Shown: positions 1-9,200 of the stretch, piece after piece | How the letters are laid out: each line of letters starts with the position of its first letter | Position numbering within the stretch: the first letter of the stretch is position 1 | Assembly: GCA_038260305.1 (NCBI GenBank) | Contig: JBBSNY010000016.1 | Span: 27,354 to 91,353 of the forward strand | Direction of reading: 5' to 3' | DNA length: 64,000 nucleotides | Source of the DNA: CADCVQ01 sp038260305 | Lineage (GTDB): Bacteria > Actinomycetota > Thermoleophilia > Solirubrobacterales > Solirubrobacteraceae | The notes under the pieces: generated by a model | The model's input: only the letters and a program-made list of their open reading frames with translations | Told to the model about the DNA's origin: nothing | Databases searched by the model: none | Position numbers and translations under genes: made by a program

Positions 1-1
1 C

Positions 2-271
2 GCGGCGCTCGCGTGCGAGCCCGACAACGAGTTGCTGCGCGCCGAGCGTGACGACGAGCTGCGACGGGCGCTGTCGCTGCTGCGCGGCCGCGATCGGGAG
101 CTGCTGCTGGCGCTCGTTTCGGACGACGCGCCGAGCTATGCGGAGATCTCGGCCACGCTCGGCATGCCGATCGGTTCGATCGGTCCGACCCGAGCACGCT
201 GCCTGGATCGCCTGCGGCGCGAGTACGCGCGCCTTGGCGCGGACTGCGATCGCCTGTATCAGTCGACGTAG
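2..271 (+). CDS. RNA polymerase sigma factor (ECF type), C-terminal part
   Basis: The frame is open from the left edge, so the gene begins outside the window. The visible 89 residues form sigma region 4, which binds the -35 promoter element: a helical stretch ending LLRGRDRELLLAL, then the helix-turn-helix SYAEISATLGMPIGSIGP followed by TRARCLDRLRREY. The GSIGPTRARCL string is typical of actinobacterial ECF sigma factors. The short tail ends with TAG. The next gene starts 21 nt downstream on the same strand, but no functional link is visible. Region 2 and any linked anti-sigma factor cannot be seen. Confidence 0.85.
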   Translation, partial: AALACEPDNELLRAERDDELRRALSLLRGRDRELLLALVSDDAPSYAEISATLGMPIGSIGPTRARCLDRLRREYARLGADCDRLYQST

Positions 272-292
272 CCGGCCCGTCTAGCACTCGAG

Positions 293-1462
293 ATGAGCGA
301 AACGAGCACCACACCCGCAAGCACCGACATCGGCGTGCTGGTCGTCCACGGCATCGGCAACCAGCGCCCGAACTCCACGCTGGATGAGTTCAACGACTCG
401 CTCGTGGGCTCCCTGCGTCGCTGGCTCGGCCCGTCGGCGGTCGTCACCGCGCGACAGCCGGCCGACGGCGACGTCCCGGCGCATGCCCACGTCACGATCG
501 CCGACCCCGACGGCGAGCCGATGCACGCACTCGTGGCCGAGGGCTACTGGGCCGACACCGTGCGCACGCCGACGCCCGGCACGCTCCTGCGGTGGCTGCT
601 GGCGGTCGTCCCGTTCGTCGTTCCACGCGTGCTCGATGGCGGCCTGCGCCGCAACTCGATGCGGATGGACCGCCTGCGCAAGAGCCGCGACCACCCCGTG
701 CGCGGGCTCGTGACGCTCGGCTCGGCGATCGCCAGGCTCGGCGCCGTCAGCCACCTGCGCGACTCGCCGTGGAGCTACGCCGGCGCATTCGCGCTGCGCA
801 TCTGCTCGGCCGTCCTGCTCGTCGTCGCCGCGCTCGCCACCGGCCCGTGGTCGGACGGCGACGTACGCTGGCCGCCGGTGCTGCTCGCCGCCGCGGCGGC
901 GTCGTTCAGCGCGGCGCGCGCAGCGATGCGCCGGATCGTCCGCCGTGCTCACGTCGACCCGCGCCCACGGATGGAGTCCCGCCACGTCGCGCGCTGGGTC
1001 GACTTCTACACCGCCGCCGACCCCGTGCCCGAGGGGGCGCTGCCGATCGAGCCGGCGTGGGGCTACTCGCGCGAGATCGTCAACTGCCGCATCCCGCTGC
1101 TCGACCACGTCAGGTACTGGAGCAACGTGCAGGCGTTCTGCGCGAGCGTCGTGCTCGAGCTCGCCGAGATGGCGGGACGCCCGTGCAGCGCCGAGCTGCA
1201 CGAGGCCGTCGCCACCGCCGCGGGGCAGCGGGCGAAGGCGCTCGCGCGGCGGGTGTGGGTGCGAGGCGCGCTCATCATCGCCGCGATCACGGCGGTGGCG
1301 GGCAACCACGCCCGTCCCATGTCGCTCGTCGTCGCCACCGCGACGATTGCTGCGGCGATCGCGCTCGACCGCGTCCTGGGGGATCGGGCGAAGGTGACCG
1401 CCCGCGACTGGGCGCCGTACGCGCGCCGCCGCGCCCGCGCCGTCGTAGCACGCCAGGGGTAG
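293..1462 (+). CDS. Membrane protein of unknown function with N-terminal GIGNQ motif
   Basis: The 389-residue product opens (residues 14-24) with VLVVHGIGNQ, the first strand and oxyanion loop of many alpha/beta-hydrolase-like proteins. No obvious GxSxG nucleophile elbow follows, so hydrolase activity is doubtful. Hydrophobic segments lie near residues 100-117, 165-182, 188-205 and 325-360, so the C-terminal two thirds is probably membrane-bound. The ATG start follows a TAGCAC(T) box at 282 with no Shine-Dalgarno sequence, as for other genes here. Function unknown; the real-gene call rests on codon bias and the conserved motif. Confidence 0.7.
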   Translation: MSETSTTPASTDIGVLVVHGIGNQRPNSTLDEFNDSLVGSLRRWLGPSAVVTARQPADGDVPAHAHVTIADPDGEPMHALVAEGYWADTVRTPTPGTLLRWLLAVVPFVVPRVLDGGLRRNSMRMDRLRKSRDHPVRGLVTLGSAIARLGAVSHLRDSPWSYAGAFALRICSAVLLVVAALATGPWSDGDVRWPPVLLAAAAASFSAARAAMRRIVRRAHVDPRPRMESRHVARWVDFYTAADPVPEGALPIEPAWGYSREIVNCRIPLLDHVRYWSNVQAFCASVVLELAEMAGRPCSAELHEAVATAAGQRAKALARRVWVRGALIIAAITAVAGNHARPMSLVVATATIAAAIALDRVLGDRAKVTARDWAPYARRRARAVVARQG

Positions 1463-1491
1463 GGGCCCCCTGACGGGAGGCGGCGCAGCGG

Positions 1492-2862
1492 TTACCCCGT
1501 CACGGGACCCTGGGCCACGGCGGTCGGCTGGCGGGCGGGCGCGGATCGGCCGCCACGGCGGTAGACGACGACAAGCAGCGAGCACAACAGCGCCGTCGCC
1601 AGGCAGTAGCCGGCCTCGGCGCGCAGGAGCTGGTCGTCGACGACGGGGCTCAGCATGAACGCGAGGAACAGCGCGGCGCTGAACAGCCAGGCAACCGCTG
1701 CCGCCGGTGCCTGCTCGCGTGCGAGCGCGGCCTGGTTCAGCGTGCCGGCCATGAGATGGAAGCCCATCCCGAGCGCGACGAGCGCGAGGCCGACGCGCGT
1801 CAGCTCGTGATCGATCTGGAACATCCCGCGCACGACCGGCGGGCCGATCGCGAACAGCCCGATCGCGATGACGAACGCGAAGCCCGCGATTGCCATGATC
1901 GTGACGCGGATCGCGCGCTGGAACTCCGCGCGGCCGGCCGTCGCCTCGAGGCCGGCGAGGTGCGGCAGCAGGGAACCCTGCACGGCCTGGAAGAGCTGCA
2001 GCGGCGCGCGCGCGATGAGCAGCACGCTGAAGACGACGCCGGCGAGGGCCGGATCGGATGACGTTCCCTCGACGGTCAGCACCGAGGCGTTGAGCAGCGT
2101 CTGCTCGGCGACCATGACCGCGAACACCGACGCCGCGAAGCCGGCGCCGCGGCGCAGCGTCAGCCCGCCCTCGGTCTCCTTGACGGCGAGCGGATCCGGC
2201 GGTGGGTCCGGCTCGCGGCGCAGGAAGAACCACGGCACGACCATCAGCGAGACGAACGGCGCGGCCGCCATGCCGAGCGCGACCGCGGTCTGGCCCGACG
2301 CGATCCCGACGATGACGGCGACCACGAAGCAGACCCGGGAGATCGCCTCGACGAAGACCAGCGTGCCGTACAGGGCGAAGCGTTGGTGGCCGGCGAGGAA
2401 GCCGCGCGCGAAGTAGCTCGCCGCATAGGCGAGGACGCCGACGACGAGCACCCAGTACAGCGACGCGTAGCCGTCGAAGAGGCCGTTCTGGATCTGGTCG
2501 CGGAGCGCCAGCGCGACCGCCAGGAAGATGGCCGCGAACGCGGCCTGGATCGTCAGCGCGATCTTCAGGTGCCCGCCGCCGGACTCCTGACCGCGCGCGC
2601 GGCGATCGGCGATCGTGCGCGACAGCAGCTGCTCGATCGGCCGGTAGATGACCGAGACGATCACGAACATGATCGACCAGACGAGCGTGACGTGCTTGTA
2701 CTCGACGCCGCTCAGCGTCTGTGCGGCGAGGGCGAAGTAGGCGAGCGTGACGACGCCGGTCGTTGCGATGCCGACCGACAGGACCCGCGCGCCGCGCCCG
2801 TAGCCCGATCGCCCGCCGCCCGGGCCCGCGCTCGGGGTGCCTGCGCCGAGGCTAGCGGCCAC
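1492..2862 (-). CDS. Polysaccharide/lipid flippase-like membrane protein (MATE/MOP type)
   Basis: The 456-residue product has about twelve to fourteen hydrophobic segments from residue 28 to near residue 445, with short Arg-rich loops. This is the layout of the MOP superfamily (Wzx/MurJ-like flippases), which move lipid-linked glycans across the inner membrane. It is the last gene of a minus-strand set: GT2 glycosyltransferase, methyltransferase, then this gene after a 17-nt gap, which supports a role in exporting an envelope glycan. The start is GTG, and a short Gly/Ser/Arg cytoplasmic tail precedes the first helix. The substrate cannot be read from sequence. Confidence 0.75.
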   Translation of the reverse strand: MAASLGAGTPSAGPGGGRSGYGRGARVLSVGIATTGVVTLAYFALAAQTLSGVEYKHVTLVWSIMFVIVSVIYRPIEQLLSRTIADRRARGQESGGGHLKIALTIQAAFAAIFLAVALALRDQIQNGLFDGYASLYWVLVVGVLAYAASYFARGFLAGHQRFALYGTLVFVEAISRVCFVVAVIVGIASGQTAVALGMAAAPFVSLMVVPWFFLRREPDPPPDPLAVKETEGGLTLRRGAGFAASVFAVMVAEQTLLNASVLTVEGTSSDPALAGVVFSVLLIARAPLQLFQAVQGSLLPHLAGLEATAGRAEFQRAIRVTIMAIAGFAFVIAIGLFAIGPPVVRGMFQIDHELTRVGLALVALGMGFHLMAGTLNQAALAREQAPAAAVAWLFSAALFLAFMLSPVVDDQLLRAEAGYCLATALLCSLLVVVYRRGGRSAPARQPTAVAQGPVTG

Positions 2863-2879
2863 TACACGGCCTCACGACG

Positions 2880-3515
2880 CTAGAGCCGAACGAGCAGCAT
2901 GGTCCACGGAAACGGCGAACGCGCCTGGATGACGTCCCCATGCTGAGACAGCAGCTTCACGAAGCTGCGCTTGGACCAGTGGTTGAGATGGCCCGGCGTG
3001 TTGCCGAGATCCTTGATGTACGCGCCGCGCGCCATGTTCAGCCCGCGCCACAGCGGCTCGCGCGGGACGGAGACGAGCAGGTGCCCGCTCGCGACGCGCG
3101 CCATCTCGGCGACGGTGTGCGCGGGGTCGGGCACGTGTTCGAGCACCTCGATCGCGCTCGCGACGTCGAACTCGCCGTCGGCGAAGGGGAGGTTCTCGGC
3201 CTTCATGACCCGATACTCGAGGTTCGGCGCCCGTCGCTGCTCCCACTCGGCGTGCAGCAGCGGGTCGTCGAGGTCGATGCCGACGACGCGCCGCTCGCCG
3301 AGGCGCAGGGCCCACGCGTGCGTCAGCACCGCCTCGCCGCAGCCGACGTCGAGCAGCGACTTCGGATCGGCCTGCGTGAAGAGCTCCTCGAGCGTGCGCT
3401 CGAAGGCGCTCATGAGCCGCCGCACGACCGGATTGGTCGAGCCGTACTTGTCGTAGGTGTTGCCGGTGACGGTGCCCTCGGCATCGACGGTCACGGTCGG
3501 GGAGGGTGGGGTCAC
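2880..3515 (-). CDS. Class I SAM-dependent methyltransferase
   Basis: The 211-residue product has the Rossmann motif I LLDVGCGEA near residue 55, an acidic end of strand 2 (VVGIDLDDP), motif II-like FDVASAIEVLEHVPDP and a later SVPREPLWRG strand. These are Methyltransf_11 features. Its start overlaps the end of the upstream glycosyltransferase gene by 4 nt, implying translational coupling. The acceptor is probably a small molecule, lipid or sugar intermediate in glycan assembly, but this is context only. Length is normal for the family and no key residue looks missing. Confidence 0.85.
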   Translation of the reverse strand: MTPPSPTVTVDAEGTVTGNTYDKYGSTNPVVRRLMSAFERTLEELFTQADPKSLLDVGCGEAVLTHAWALRLGERRVVGIDLDDPLLHAEWEQRRAPNLEYRVMKAENLPFADGEFDVASAIEVLEHVPDPAHTVAEMARVASGHLLVSVPREPLWRGLNMARGAYIKDLGNTPGHLNHWSKRSFVKLLSQHGDVIQARSPFPWTMLLVRL

Positions 3516-4588
3516 AGTCGCAGGGCCTCGCGGTCTTCGGTCTTACCGGTCGACGCGGCCGCGTCGGCGCCGGTGGTCTTCGGATGCCCGGTCGGCTGCG
3601 CGCCGGGCTCGTAGTGCGACGGCTCGACGCCGAGCTGCAGCTCGATCCGGCGTACCCGTTCGAACGTACGCTGGGCGATCGTGCGCTGCGCGGCGAGCAG
3701 GTCACCCATGACGCCGAGCGCCGCCAGCACCATCGCCGCGTTGAACAGCACGGCGCCGAGGATCAGCGACTGGACGTGGCCCTTGCCCTCGGACTGGAAG
3801 ACGTAGAAGTAGGCGAAGCGCGCCCACACGACAGCGGCGATCGCGGCGACGAGCATCGCCGCGCTCATGAAGACCTTGAGCGGCTCGTACTGGGTGTAGA
3901 TGCGGAAGATCGAGACGCTGTTGCGCCGCACGTAGGACCACATCGAGGGAAACAGCCGCGACTCGCGCGTCTTCGGATTCGTCCGGATCGCGACGTGGTC
4001 GACGGCGACGAGCAGCTTGCCGGCCTGGATGATCGTCTCGAGCGTGTACGTGAACTTCGACACGACGATGAGCTGGATCGCGGCCTCGCGGTTGTAGGAG
4101 CGAAAGCCCGACGTCGTGTCGGGCACGCCGGTCTCCGATGCCTGGCGCACGACCCACGAGCCGAGCTTCTGCAGCGACACCTTGAGCGGCGAGAAGTGCT
4201 CGATCTTGTGGACCTCGCGGTCGCCGACGACCATGTCGGCCTTGCCCGCAAGGATCGGTGCGACGAGCTTCGGGATGTCGTTGCCGTCGTACTGGTTGTC
4301 GCCGTCGGTGTTGACGATGACGTCGGCGCCGAGCTTCAGGCACGCGTCGAGGCCCGCCTGGAAGCCGGCCGCGAGCCCCTTGTTGTTCGTCAGGCGGACG
4401 ATGTGGTCGACGCCGCCGGCGCGCGCGACCTCGATCGTGCGATCCGTCGATCCGTCGTCGATGATGAGCCATTCGACCGCGTCGAAGCCGTCCACGTGCC
4501 GCGGAAGGTCGGCAAGGACGAGCGGCAGCGTCTGCTCCTCGTCGAAGCAGGGGATCTGGATGATCAGCTTCATGCGGCGGGTCGGCAT
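3512..4588 (-). CDS. Family 2 glycosyltransferase (dolichol-phosphate-mannose synthase-like) with two C-terminal TM segments
   Basis: The 358-residue product starts with the GT2 nucleotide-binding strand IIQIPCFDEEQTLP, then EWLIIDDGSTDRT, NNKGLAAGFQAGLD and the metal-binding NTDGDNQY. All are typical of GT2 enzymes that move a sugar to a polyprenyl phosphate. Two hydrophobic hairpins near residues 240-265 and 275-300 anchor it in the membrane; the tail is Ala/Thr-rich. It heads the minus-strand glycan operon. A second in-frame ATG at 4573 (MKLIIQ) fits the family N-terminus better and may be the true start. The gene diverges from the GT-C-like gene on the plus strand. Confidence 0.88.
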   Translation of the reverse strand: MPTRRMKLIIQIPCFDEEQTLPLVLADLPRHVDGFDAVEWLIIDDGSTDRTIEVARAGGVDHIVRLTNNKGLAAGFQAGLDACLKLGADVIVNTDGDNQYDGNDIPKLVAPILAGKADMVVGDREVHKIEHFSPLKVSLQKLGSWVVRQASETGVPDTTSGFRSYNREAAIQLIVVSKFTYTLETIIQAGKLLVAVDHVAIRTNPKTRESRLFPSMWSYVRRNSVSIFRIYTQYEPLKVFMSAAMLVAAIAAVVWARFAYFYVFQSEGKGHVQSLILGAVLFNAAMVLAALGVMGDLLAAQRTIAQRTFERVRRIELQLGVEPSHYEPGAQPTGHPKTTGADAAASTGKTEDREALRL

Positions 4589-4711
4589 GGGATCCTAACG
4601 GCCATCGCCTCGACACCCGTCTCCAGCGTCGCCAGCTCGGCCGCCGTCGCGCCGCCGCCCTCCGCCGAGACACCCTCGGCGCGGCGGCGGACGGCTGCGC
4701 TCAGCACGCCC

Positions 4712-6139
4712 TTGTTCGAGCGCCTCGGCGTCGTCGGGCTCGTGCTCGCGTCGATCGCCGGCTTCGTCATCTACCCGACCTATCCAAACTACGACTCGTA
4801 CTACTCGCTGCTGTGGGGGCGCGAGCTCCTGGGCCTGCACCAGCTGTCCTTCGAGGCCTACCGCGCGCCGACCGAGCACCCGCTGGCGATCGGTTTCGGC
4901 GCGCTGCTGACGCTGCTCGGCGACGTCGCCGATCGCGTGATGGTCGCCTTCGCGGTGCTGTCCTTCGTGATCCTCGTGATCGGCATCTACGTGCTGGCGA
5001 AGACGGCATTCACGCCGCTCGTCGGCTTCGTCACCGCGGGCCTGCTCGTGACGCGCTTCGACTTCCCGTTCCTCGCGGCGCGCGGCTACATCGACATCTC
5101 CTACCTCGCGGTCGTCATTTGGGCGGCGGTCGTCGAGGCGCGGGCGCCGCGCCGAAGGCCGCTCGTCGTGCTCGGCATGCTCGTCGCGGCCGGCCTCATG
5201 CGCCCTGAGGCGTGGCTGCTGTCGGGCCTGTACTGGCTGTGGATCTTCGGCACGTCGAGCTGGCCGCAGCGCGTGCGCCACGCGCTGCTGGCGGCCATCG
5301 GCCCGCTCGTTTGGGTGGCCGTCGACTTCGCCGTCACCGGGCAGCCGCTGTACTCGCTCACCGCGACGGGTGACCTGGCGAGTTCGCTCGGACGCAACAA
5401 GGGCATCGGCGAGGTCCCCCAGGCGCTGTACGCGTACCTCATCTCGCTGGACAAGTTCCCCGTCTTCGCGGGTGCCGCGGTCGGGCTCGTGCTGGCGATC
5501 GCGCTGACGCCGCGGCGAGCCCTGATGGCGCTTGCGCTGTTCGGCGCCGGCGTCGGGACGTTCGCGATGGTCGGCATCGCCGGCCTGTCGGTCATCGACC
5601 GCTACCTGCTCGTGCCGTCGCTCGCGGTGATGATCTTCGCGGCGGTCTCCATAGCAGGCTGGACGATGCTGCGGGAAGGCAGTTGGTGGCGGCGCGCGTG
5701 GGCACTCGGCGCGCTCGCGCTCGTCGTCTTCGGCATCGTCTTCACGGCCACGCGCGTTAACCTCAACACGCTCGACACCGAGCTGCGCTTCCGGGGCGAC
5801 GCCCATGTGGCGCTCGAGCAGGTGCTGGAGGCCCCGGCCGTCACCGCGGCCCTGCGCTGCGGCCCCGTCTACGTGCCAAATCACAAGCTCATTCCCGACG
5901 TGCGCTGGATTCTCGATCGCTCGAGCTCCGGCGTCCTGGCCCGCTCGAGCACGCGCACGACGACGACCCCGGACCCGCCGCCGCCGAAGCGCGGCGTCGT
6001 GATACTCGTGGTCACCCGCATCGCGCTCTTCAAGCAGGCCCTCGTGACGAAGAACGACAACCCGCTCGACAACTACCCGCCCCCCGGCTTCACGCGCGCC
6101 GCGACGAGCCCGTACTACGCCGCCTATGTCCACTGTTGA
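4712..6139 (+). CDS. Polytopic membrane protein, probable GT-C-fold glycosyltransferase
   Basis: About 475 residues if translation begins at the TTG at 4712, the first usable start after the divergent gene. The frame stays open further upstream and an Ala/Pro-rich cytoplasmic leader (from about 4600) may belong to the protein, but no ATG or GTG is available there. The first helix is followed by YPTYPNYDSYYSLLWGREL, an external loop carrying an acidic residue as in GT-C enzymes, then PTEHPLAI and about nine further hydrophobic segments. The end overlaps the next gene by 14 nt, so the two are co-translated. It probably uses a polyprenyl-phosphate sugar donor outside the membrane; the exact product is unknown. 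Confidence 0.7.
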   Translation: MFERLGVVGLVLASIAGFVIYPTYPNYDSYYSLLWGRELLGLHQLSFEAYRAPTEHPLAIGFGALLTLLGDVADRVMVAFAVLSFVILVIGIYVLAKTAFTPLVGFVTAGLLVTRFDFPFLAARGYIDISYLAVVIWAAVVEARAPRRRPLVVLGMLVAAGLMRPEAWLLSGLYWLWIFGTSSWPQRVRHALLAAIGPLVWVAVDFAVTGQPLYSLTATGDLASSLGRNKGIGEVPQALYAYLISLDKFPVFAGAAVGLVLAIALTPRRALMALALFGAGVGTFAMVGIAGLSVIDRYLLVPSLAVMIFAAVSIAGWTMLREGSWWRRAWALGALALVVFGIVFTATRVNLNTLDTELRFRGDAHVALEQVLEAPAVTAALRCGPVYVPNHKLIPDVRWILDRSSSGVLARSSTRTTTTPDPPPPKRGVVILVVTRIALFKQALVTKNDNPLDNYPPPGFTRAATSPYYAAYVHC

Positions 6140-7955
6140 GTCCCCGCTCCAGGCCCGCGAGGCCCCCGCCCGGGACCCCGGCCACGCATTCGAACCGGTC
6201 GCGCTCGAGCCGGTCTTCGGCGAGCGGATGTTCGCACCGCAGCGGCTGTTTTGGGGGGCGGCCGTCTGCGTGCTGCTCGCGCTTGCGTTCGGGCTGCGCA
6301 TCTGGGGCGTCCACCACGGGCTGCCATACGCCTACAACGCCGACGAGAACGCGCACTTCGTCACGCGCGCGATCGGGCTCTTCGGCCATGGCTGGGATCC
6401 GCAGTACTACGTCAACCCGCCGGCCTACACGTATCTCGCGCACCTGCTGCTCGGCGTCGCCTACGGCGGTCGCGCGGGCGTCTCGAAGGCGTTCGCGACC
6501 GACCCGACGCAGATCTGGGTCCTCGCGCGCGTGCTGTCGGCGGTACTCGGCACGCTCGCCGTCTGGCTCACGTACCTCGCCGGCACGCGGCTCGTCGATC
6601 GCCGCGTCGGCCTGCTGGCGGCCGGGATCTTCACGGTCTCCTTCCTGCCGGTCTTCTACTCCAAGCTCGCGCTCAACGACGTGCCCACGCTGGCGCCCCT
6701 GTGCCTGGCACTGTGGGGCGTGGCGGGCGTGCTGCGTTTCGGGCGCGTGCGCGACTACGTGATCGCCGGGATCGGTCTCGGCCTCGCGTGCGCGACGAAG
6801 TACACCGGCGGGATCGTGCTCGTGCCGCTCGTCGCGGCGACGGTCGTGCAGTTCGCGGCCCCCGGGGGCCGCGCCGGCGCGTCGAAGGGCATCGTGATCG
6901 CGGGCGTCGTCGCGCTCGCAGCGTTCCTGATCGCCAACCCGTACGCGATCCTGAACTGGGACGCCTTCACGAACGGCCTGACGCACCAGTCCGACGCCTC
7001 CGGCGACGCCGCCGGCAAGCTCGGCCTGACGCAGGACAACGGCTTCGCCTACTACCTGTGGTCGTTCGGCTGGGGGCTGGGCTGGGTGCCGCTGTTCTTC
7101 GCCGTCGGCGGCGCCGTGCGGCTGTGGTTCGACGAGCGGCGGCTGGTCTGGGTGCTCGTCCCCGCGGTCGTTCTCTTCGTCCTCTTCATGGGCTCGCAGG
7201 AGCGCTACTTCGGGCGCTGGTTGATGCCGGTCTTCCCGTTCGTCTGCATCCTCGCGGCGTACGCCGCGTTCGAGCTCGCCGACTACGGCGGGCGCTACAA
7301 GGCGGCGCTGAAGCCGACGTTCGTCGTCGGCGTGATCGTCGCCGTCTGCGCGCAGGGCTTCGTCTACTCGCTGCACTCGGGCCTCGTCCTGTCGCGCGAG
7401 GACACGCGCAACCTCGCCCGCGACTGGATGGTCGCGCACGTCCCGCTCGGCACGAAGATCGTCGTCGAGCCGGTCGTCCCCGACCAGTGGGCGCAGGACA
7501 TCGGCAAGCCGTCGCTGCTGCCCAACGGCAACCGCTGGGTGAAGTACCCGACGAGCAAGTCGACGATCGATCCGAAGACCGGGCGCCCGTTCGCCGACGG
7601 CATGGCGCAGCTCGTGAACATCGAGGACTTCGAGCGCGTGCTGACCCCCGACCTCGTCTCGACGTACGAGCAGCAGCGCTACTGCTACGTCGTCTCCGGC
7701 TCGACGCAGCGCGGCCGCGCCGAGGCCGAGCCGAGCGTCGTACCGCAGGCGCTGGCCTACTACCGCGAGCTCGAGTCGCGGGCGAAGGTCGCCCACGAGG
7801 TCTCGCCGTACTCCAAGGGCAAGGGGCCCGTGAAGTTCAACTTCGACTGGACGTTCGACTACTACCCGCTGGCCTACAACCGGCCCGGGCCGGTGATGAC
7901 GATCTACCGCCTACAGGGCGGTCAGTGCGCGGCAGCGCCGGGGCTGCCGGGCTGA
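6126..7955 (+). CDS. Membrane glycosyltransferase, GT39/PMT (ArnT-like) type
   Basis: The 609-residue product has a cytoplasmic N-terminus of about 38 residues, a first helix (FWGAAVCVLLALAFGLRIWG), then GLPYAYNADENAHFVTRA, which gives the acidic D-E pair expected in the first external loop of GT-C/PMT enzymes. Around nine to ten more helices follow. A soluble C-terminal region begins after LVLSREDTRNLARDWMVAHVP, near residue 425, a signature of PMT-like proteins that end in a periplasmic domain. It overlaps the previous gene by 14 nt. It is expected to transfer a sugar from a lipid carrier to an envelope acceptor, in line with the neighbouring glycan genes. Confidence 0.82.
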   Translation: MSTVESPLQAREAPARDPGHAFEPVALEPVFGERMFAPQRLFWGAAVCVLLALAFGLRIWGVHHGLPYAYNADENAHFVTRAIGLFGHGWDPQYYVNPPAYTYLAHLLLGVAYGGRAGVSKAFATDPTQIWVLARVLSAVLGTLAVWLTYLAGTRLVDRRVGLLAAGIFTVSFLPVFYSKLALNDVPTLAPLCLALWGVAGVLRFGRVRDYVIAGIGLGLACATKYTGGIVLVPLVAATVVQFAAPGGRAGASKGIVIAGVVALAAFLIANPYAILNWDAFTNGLTHQSDASGDAAGKLGLTQDNGFAYYLWSFGWGLGWVPLFFAVGGAVRLWFDERRLVWVLVPAVVLFVLFMGSQERYFGRWLMPVFPFVCILAAYAAFELADYGGRYKAALKPTFVVGVIVAVCAQGFVYSLHSGLVLSREDTRNLARDWMVAHVPLGTKIVVEPVVPDQWAQDIGKPSLLPNGNRWVKYPTSKSTIDPKTGRPFADGMAQLVNIEDFERVLTPDLVSTYEQQRYCYVVSGSTQRGRAEAEPSVVPQALAYYRELESRAKVAHEVSPYSKGKGPVKFNFDWTFDYYPLAYNRPGPVMTIYRLQGGQCAAAPGLPG

Positions 7956-7979
7956 GTTTGCCGGCTGGTGCGTTGGACG

Positions 7980-7985
7980 TATGCT
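7980..7985 (+). promoter_or_regulatory. -10 box TATGCT for ribD (leaderless)
   Basis: TATGCT lies 6 nt before the GTG at 7992 and no Shine-Dalgarno sequence is present. Transcription would therefore start at or next to the start codon. No room exists for an FMN riboswitch between this box and the gene upstream. Confidence 0.55.
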
Positions 7986-7991
7986 CCCGGC

Positions 7992-9122
7992 GTGACCGTC
8001 CTGACCTCGGCCGATCGTGAGCATCTCGATCGGGCGATCGAGCTGGCGGAGTTCGGTCTCGGGCGCGTGCATCCGAACCCGATGGTGGGCGCGCTGCTCG
8101 TGCGCGACGGCACGGTCCTCGGGGAGGGCTGGCACGAGGAGCACGGCGGGCCGCACGCCGAGGTCAACGCGATCGCCAACGCGGCCGCCGCGGGGGCGGG
8201 CGACCTCAGCGGCGCGACGCTGTACGTGTCGATGGAGCCGTGCTGCCATCAGGGCAAGACGCCGCCGTGCACCGACGCGATCCTCGCGGCCGGCGTCCGA
8301 CGGGTCGTCGTGGGCTCCGACGATCCGAGCGAGAAGGCCTCAGGTCGCGGCCTCGGGATCCTGCGCGACGAGGGCGTCGAGGTCGAGGTCGCCGACGGCG
8401 ACGTGGCGCGCCGTGCGCGGCTCGCCAACCAGGCCTTCCGCAAGCACGCGCGAACAGGTCGACCGTGGGTGCTCTTCAAGTCCGCGATGACGCTCGACGG
8501 CAAGGTGGCGACGCGCACGGGCGACTCGAAGTGGATCTCCGACGAGTCCTCGCGCGCCCGAGCGCACCGCTGGCGCGCCAGCGTCGACGCGGTCGCCGTC
8601 GGGATCGGCACGGCTTTGGCGGACGATCCGGCGCTGACGGCGCGCGTCGAGGGCGTTCATCACCAGCCGCGCCACGTCGTCTTCGACGCGACGGCGCGGC
8701 TGCCGTTGACCTCCCAGCTCATCGCGTCTGCGCCGGCCCTGCCGCTGACGGTCGTCGTCTCGCGCGCCGCGCGCCGCTCGGCGACGGAGGCGCTGGAGCT
8801 GTCGGGCGCGGACGTCGTCGTCGCGACGGGCGAGAACGAACCCGCGCGCGTGCGCTCGGCCTTGGACCAGCTCGGCGCGGCGGGCGTGACGTCGATCCTG
8901 CTCGAGGGCGGTCCGAAGCTCGCCGGGGCGTTCCTGGATGCGGGCGAGATCGACGAGGTGCGTCTGTTCCTCGCGCCGATCCTGCTCGGGGGCCGCGCGG
9001 CGCGCGATCCGCTCGAGGGCGAGGGCGTCGAGCGGATCTCCGACGCTCTGCGCGCCCTGACGCTCGACTGCGAGCGCGTGGCGGACGATCTCCTGATCTC
9101 CGCGCGCCTGCACGAATGGTGA
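7992..9122 (+). CDS. ribD: Bifunctional riboflavin deaminase/reductase RibD
   Basis: Catalyses two steps of riboflavin synthesis: deamination of the GTP-derived pyrimidine, then NADPH-dependent reduction of its ribosyl group. The 376-residue product has the zinc deaminase domain first (GGPHAEVNAI, then EPCCHQGKTPPCTDAI, giving the His and two Cys zinc ligands and the catalytic Glu). The reductase domain follows (LFKSAMTLDGKVATRTG, KWISDESSRARAHRWRA, GGPKLAGAFL). The GTG at 7992 was preferred over an upstream frame extension at 7968 because of the -10 box just before it and because homologues start close to the first helix. ribE follows after 78 nt. Confidence 0.95.
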   Translation: MTVLTSADREHLDRAIELAEFGLGRVHPNPMVGALLVRDGTVLGEGWHEEHGGPHAEVNAIANAAAAGAGDLSGATLYVSMEPCCHQGKTPPCTDAILAAGVRRVVVGSDDPSEKASGRGLGILRDEGVEVEVADGDVARRARLANQAFRKHARTGRPWVLFKSAMTLDGKVATRTGDSKWISDESSRARAHRWRASVDAVAVGIGTALADDPALTARVEGVHHQPRHVVFDATARLPLTSQLIASAPALPLTVVVSRAARRSATEALELSGADVVVATGENEPARVRSALDQLGAAGVTSILLEGGPKLAGAFLDAGEIDEVRLFLAPILLGGRAARDPLEGEGVERISDALRALTLDCERVADDLLISARLHEW

Positions 9123-9200
9123 CCCGCGCGATCGCCGCAGTGGTGACCCGCGCGCCTGCTCGGGCGCGGCGCGCGCCGCGCCACGAGATGGGACCCGCGG

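Noticed and set aside
281..2233. A 650-residue minus-strand frame across the 293-1462 gene and the flippase
   Set aside because: It is antisense to one gene and frame-shifted in the other, with no conserved motif.
3506..4711. Upstream extension of the GT-C-like gene through the divergent GT2 gene
   Set aside because: It would be antisense to a clear GT2 glycosyltransferase; only the part after about 4600 could be real.
7956..7991. FMN riboswitch before ribD
   Set aside because: The gap is 36 nt and a -10 box lies within it; there is no space and no conserved stems.
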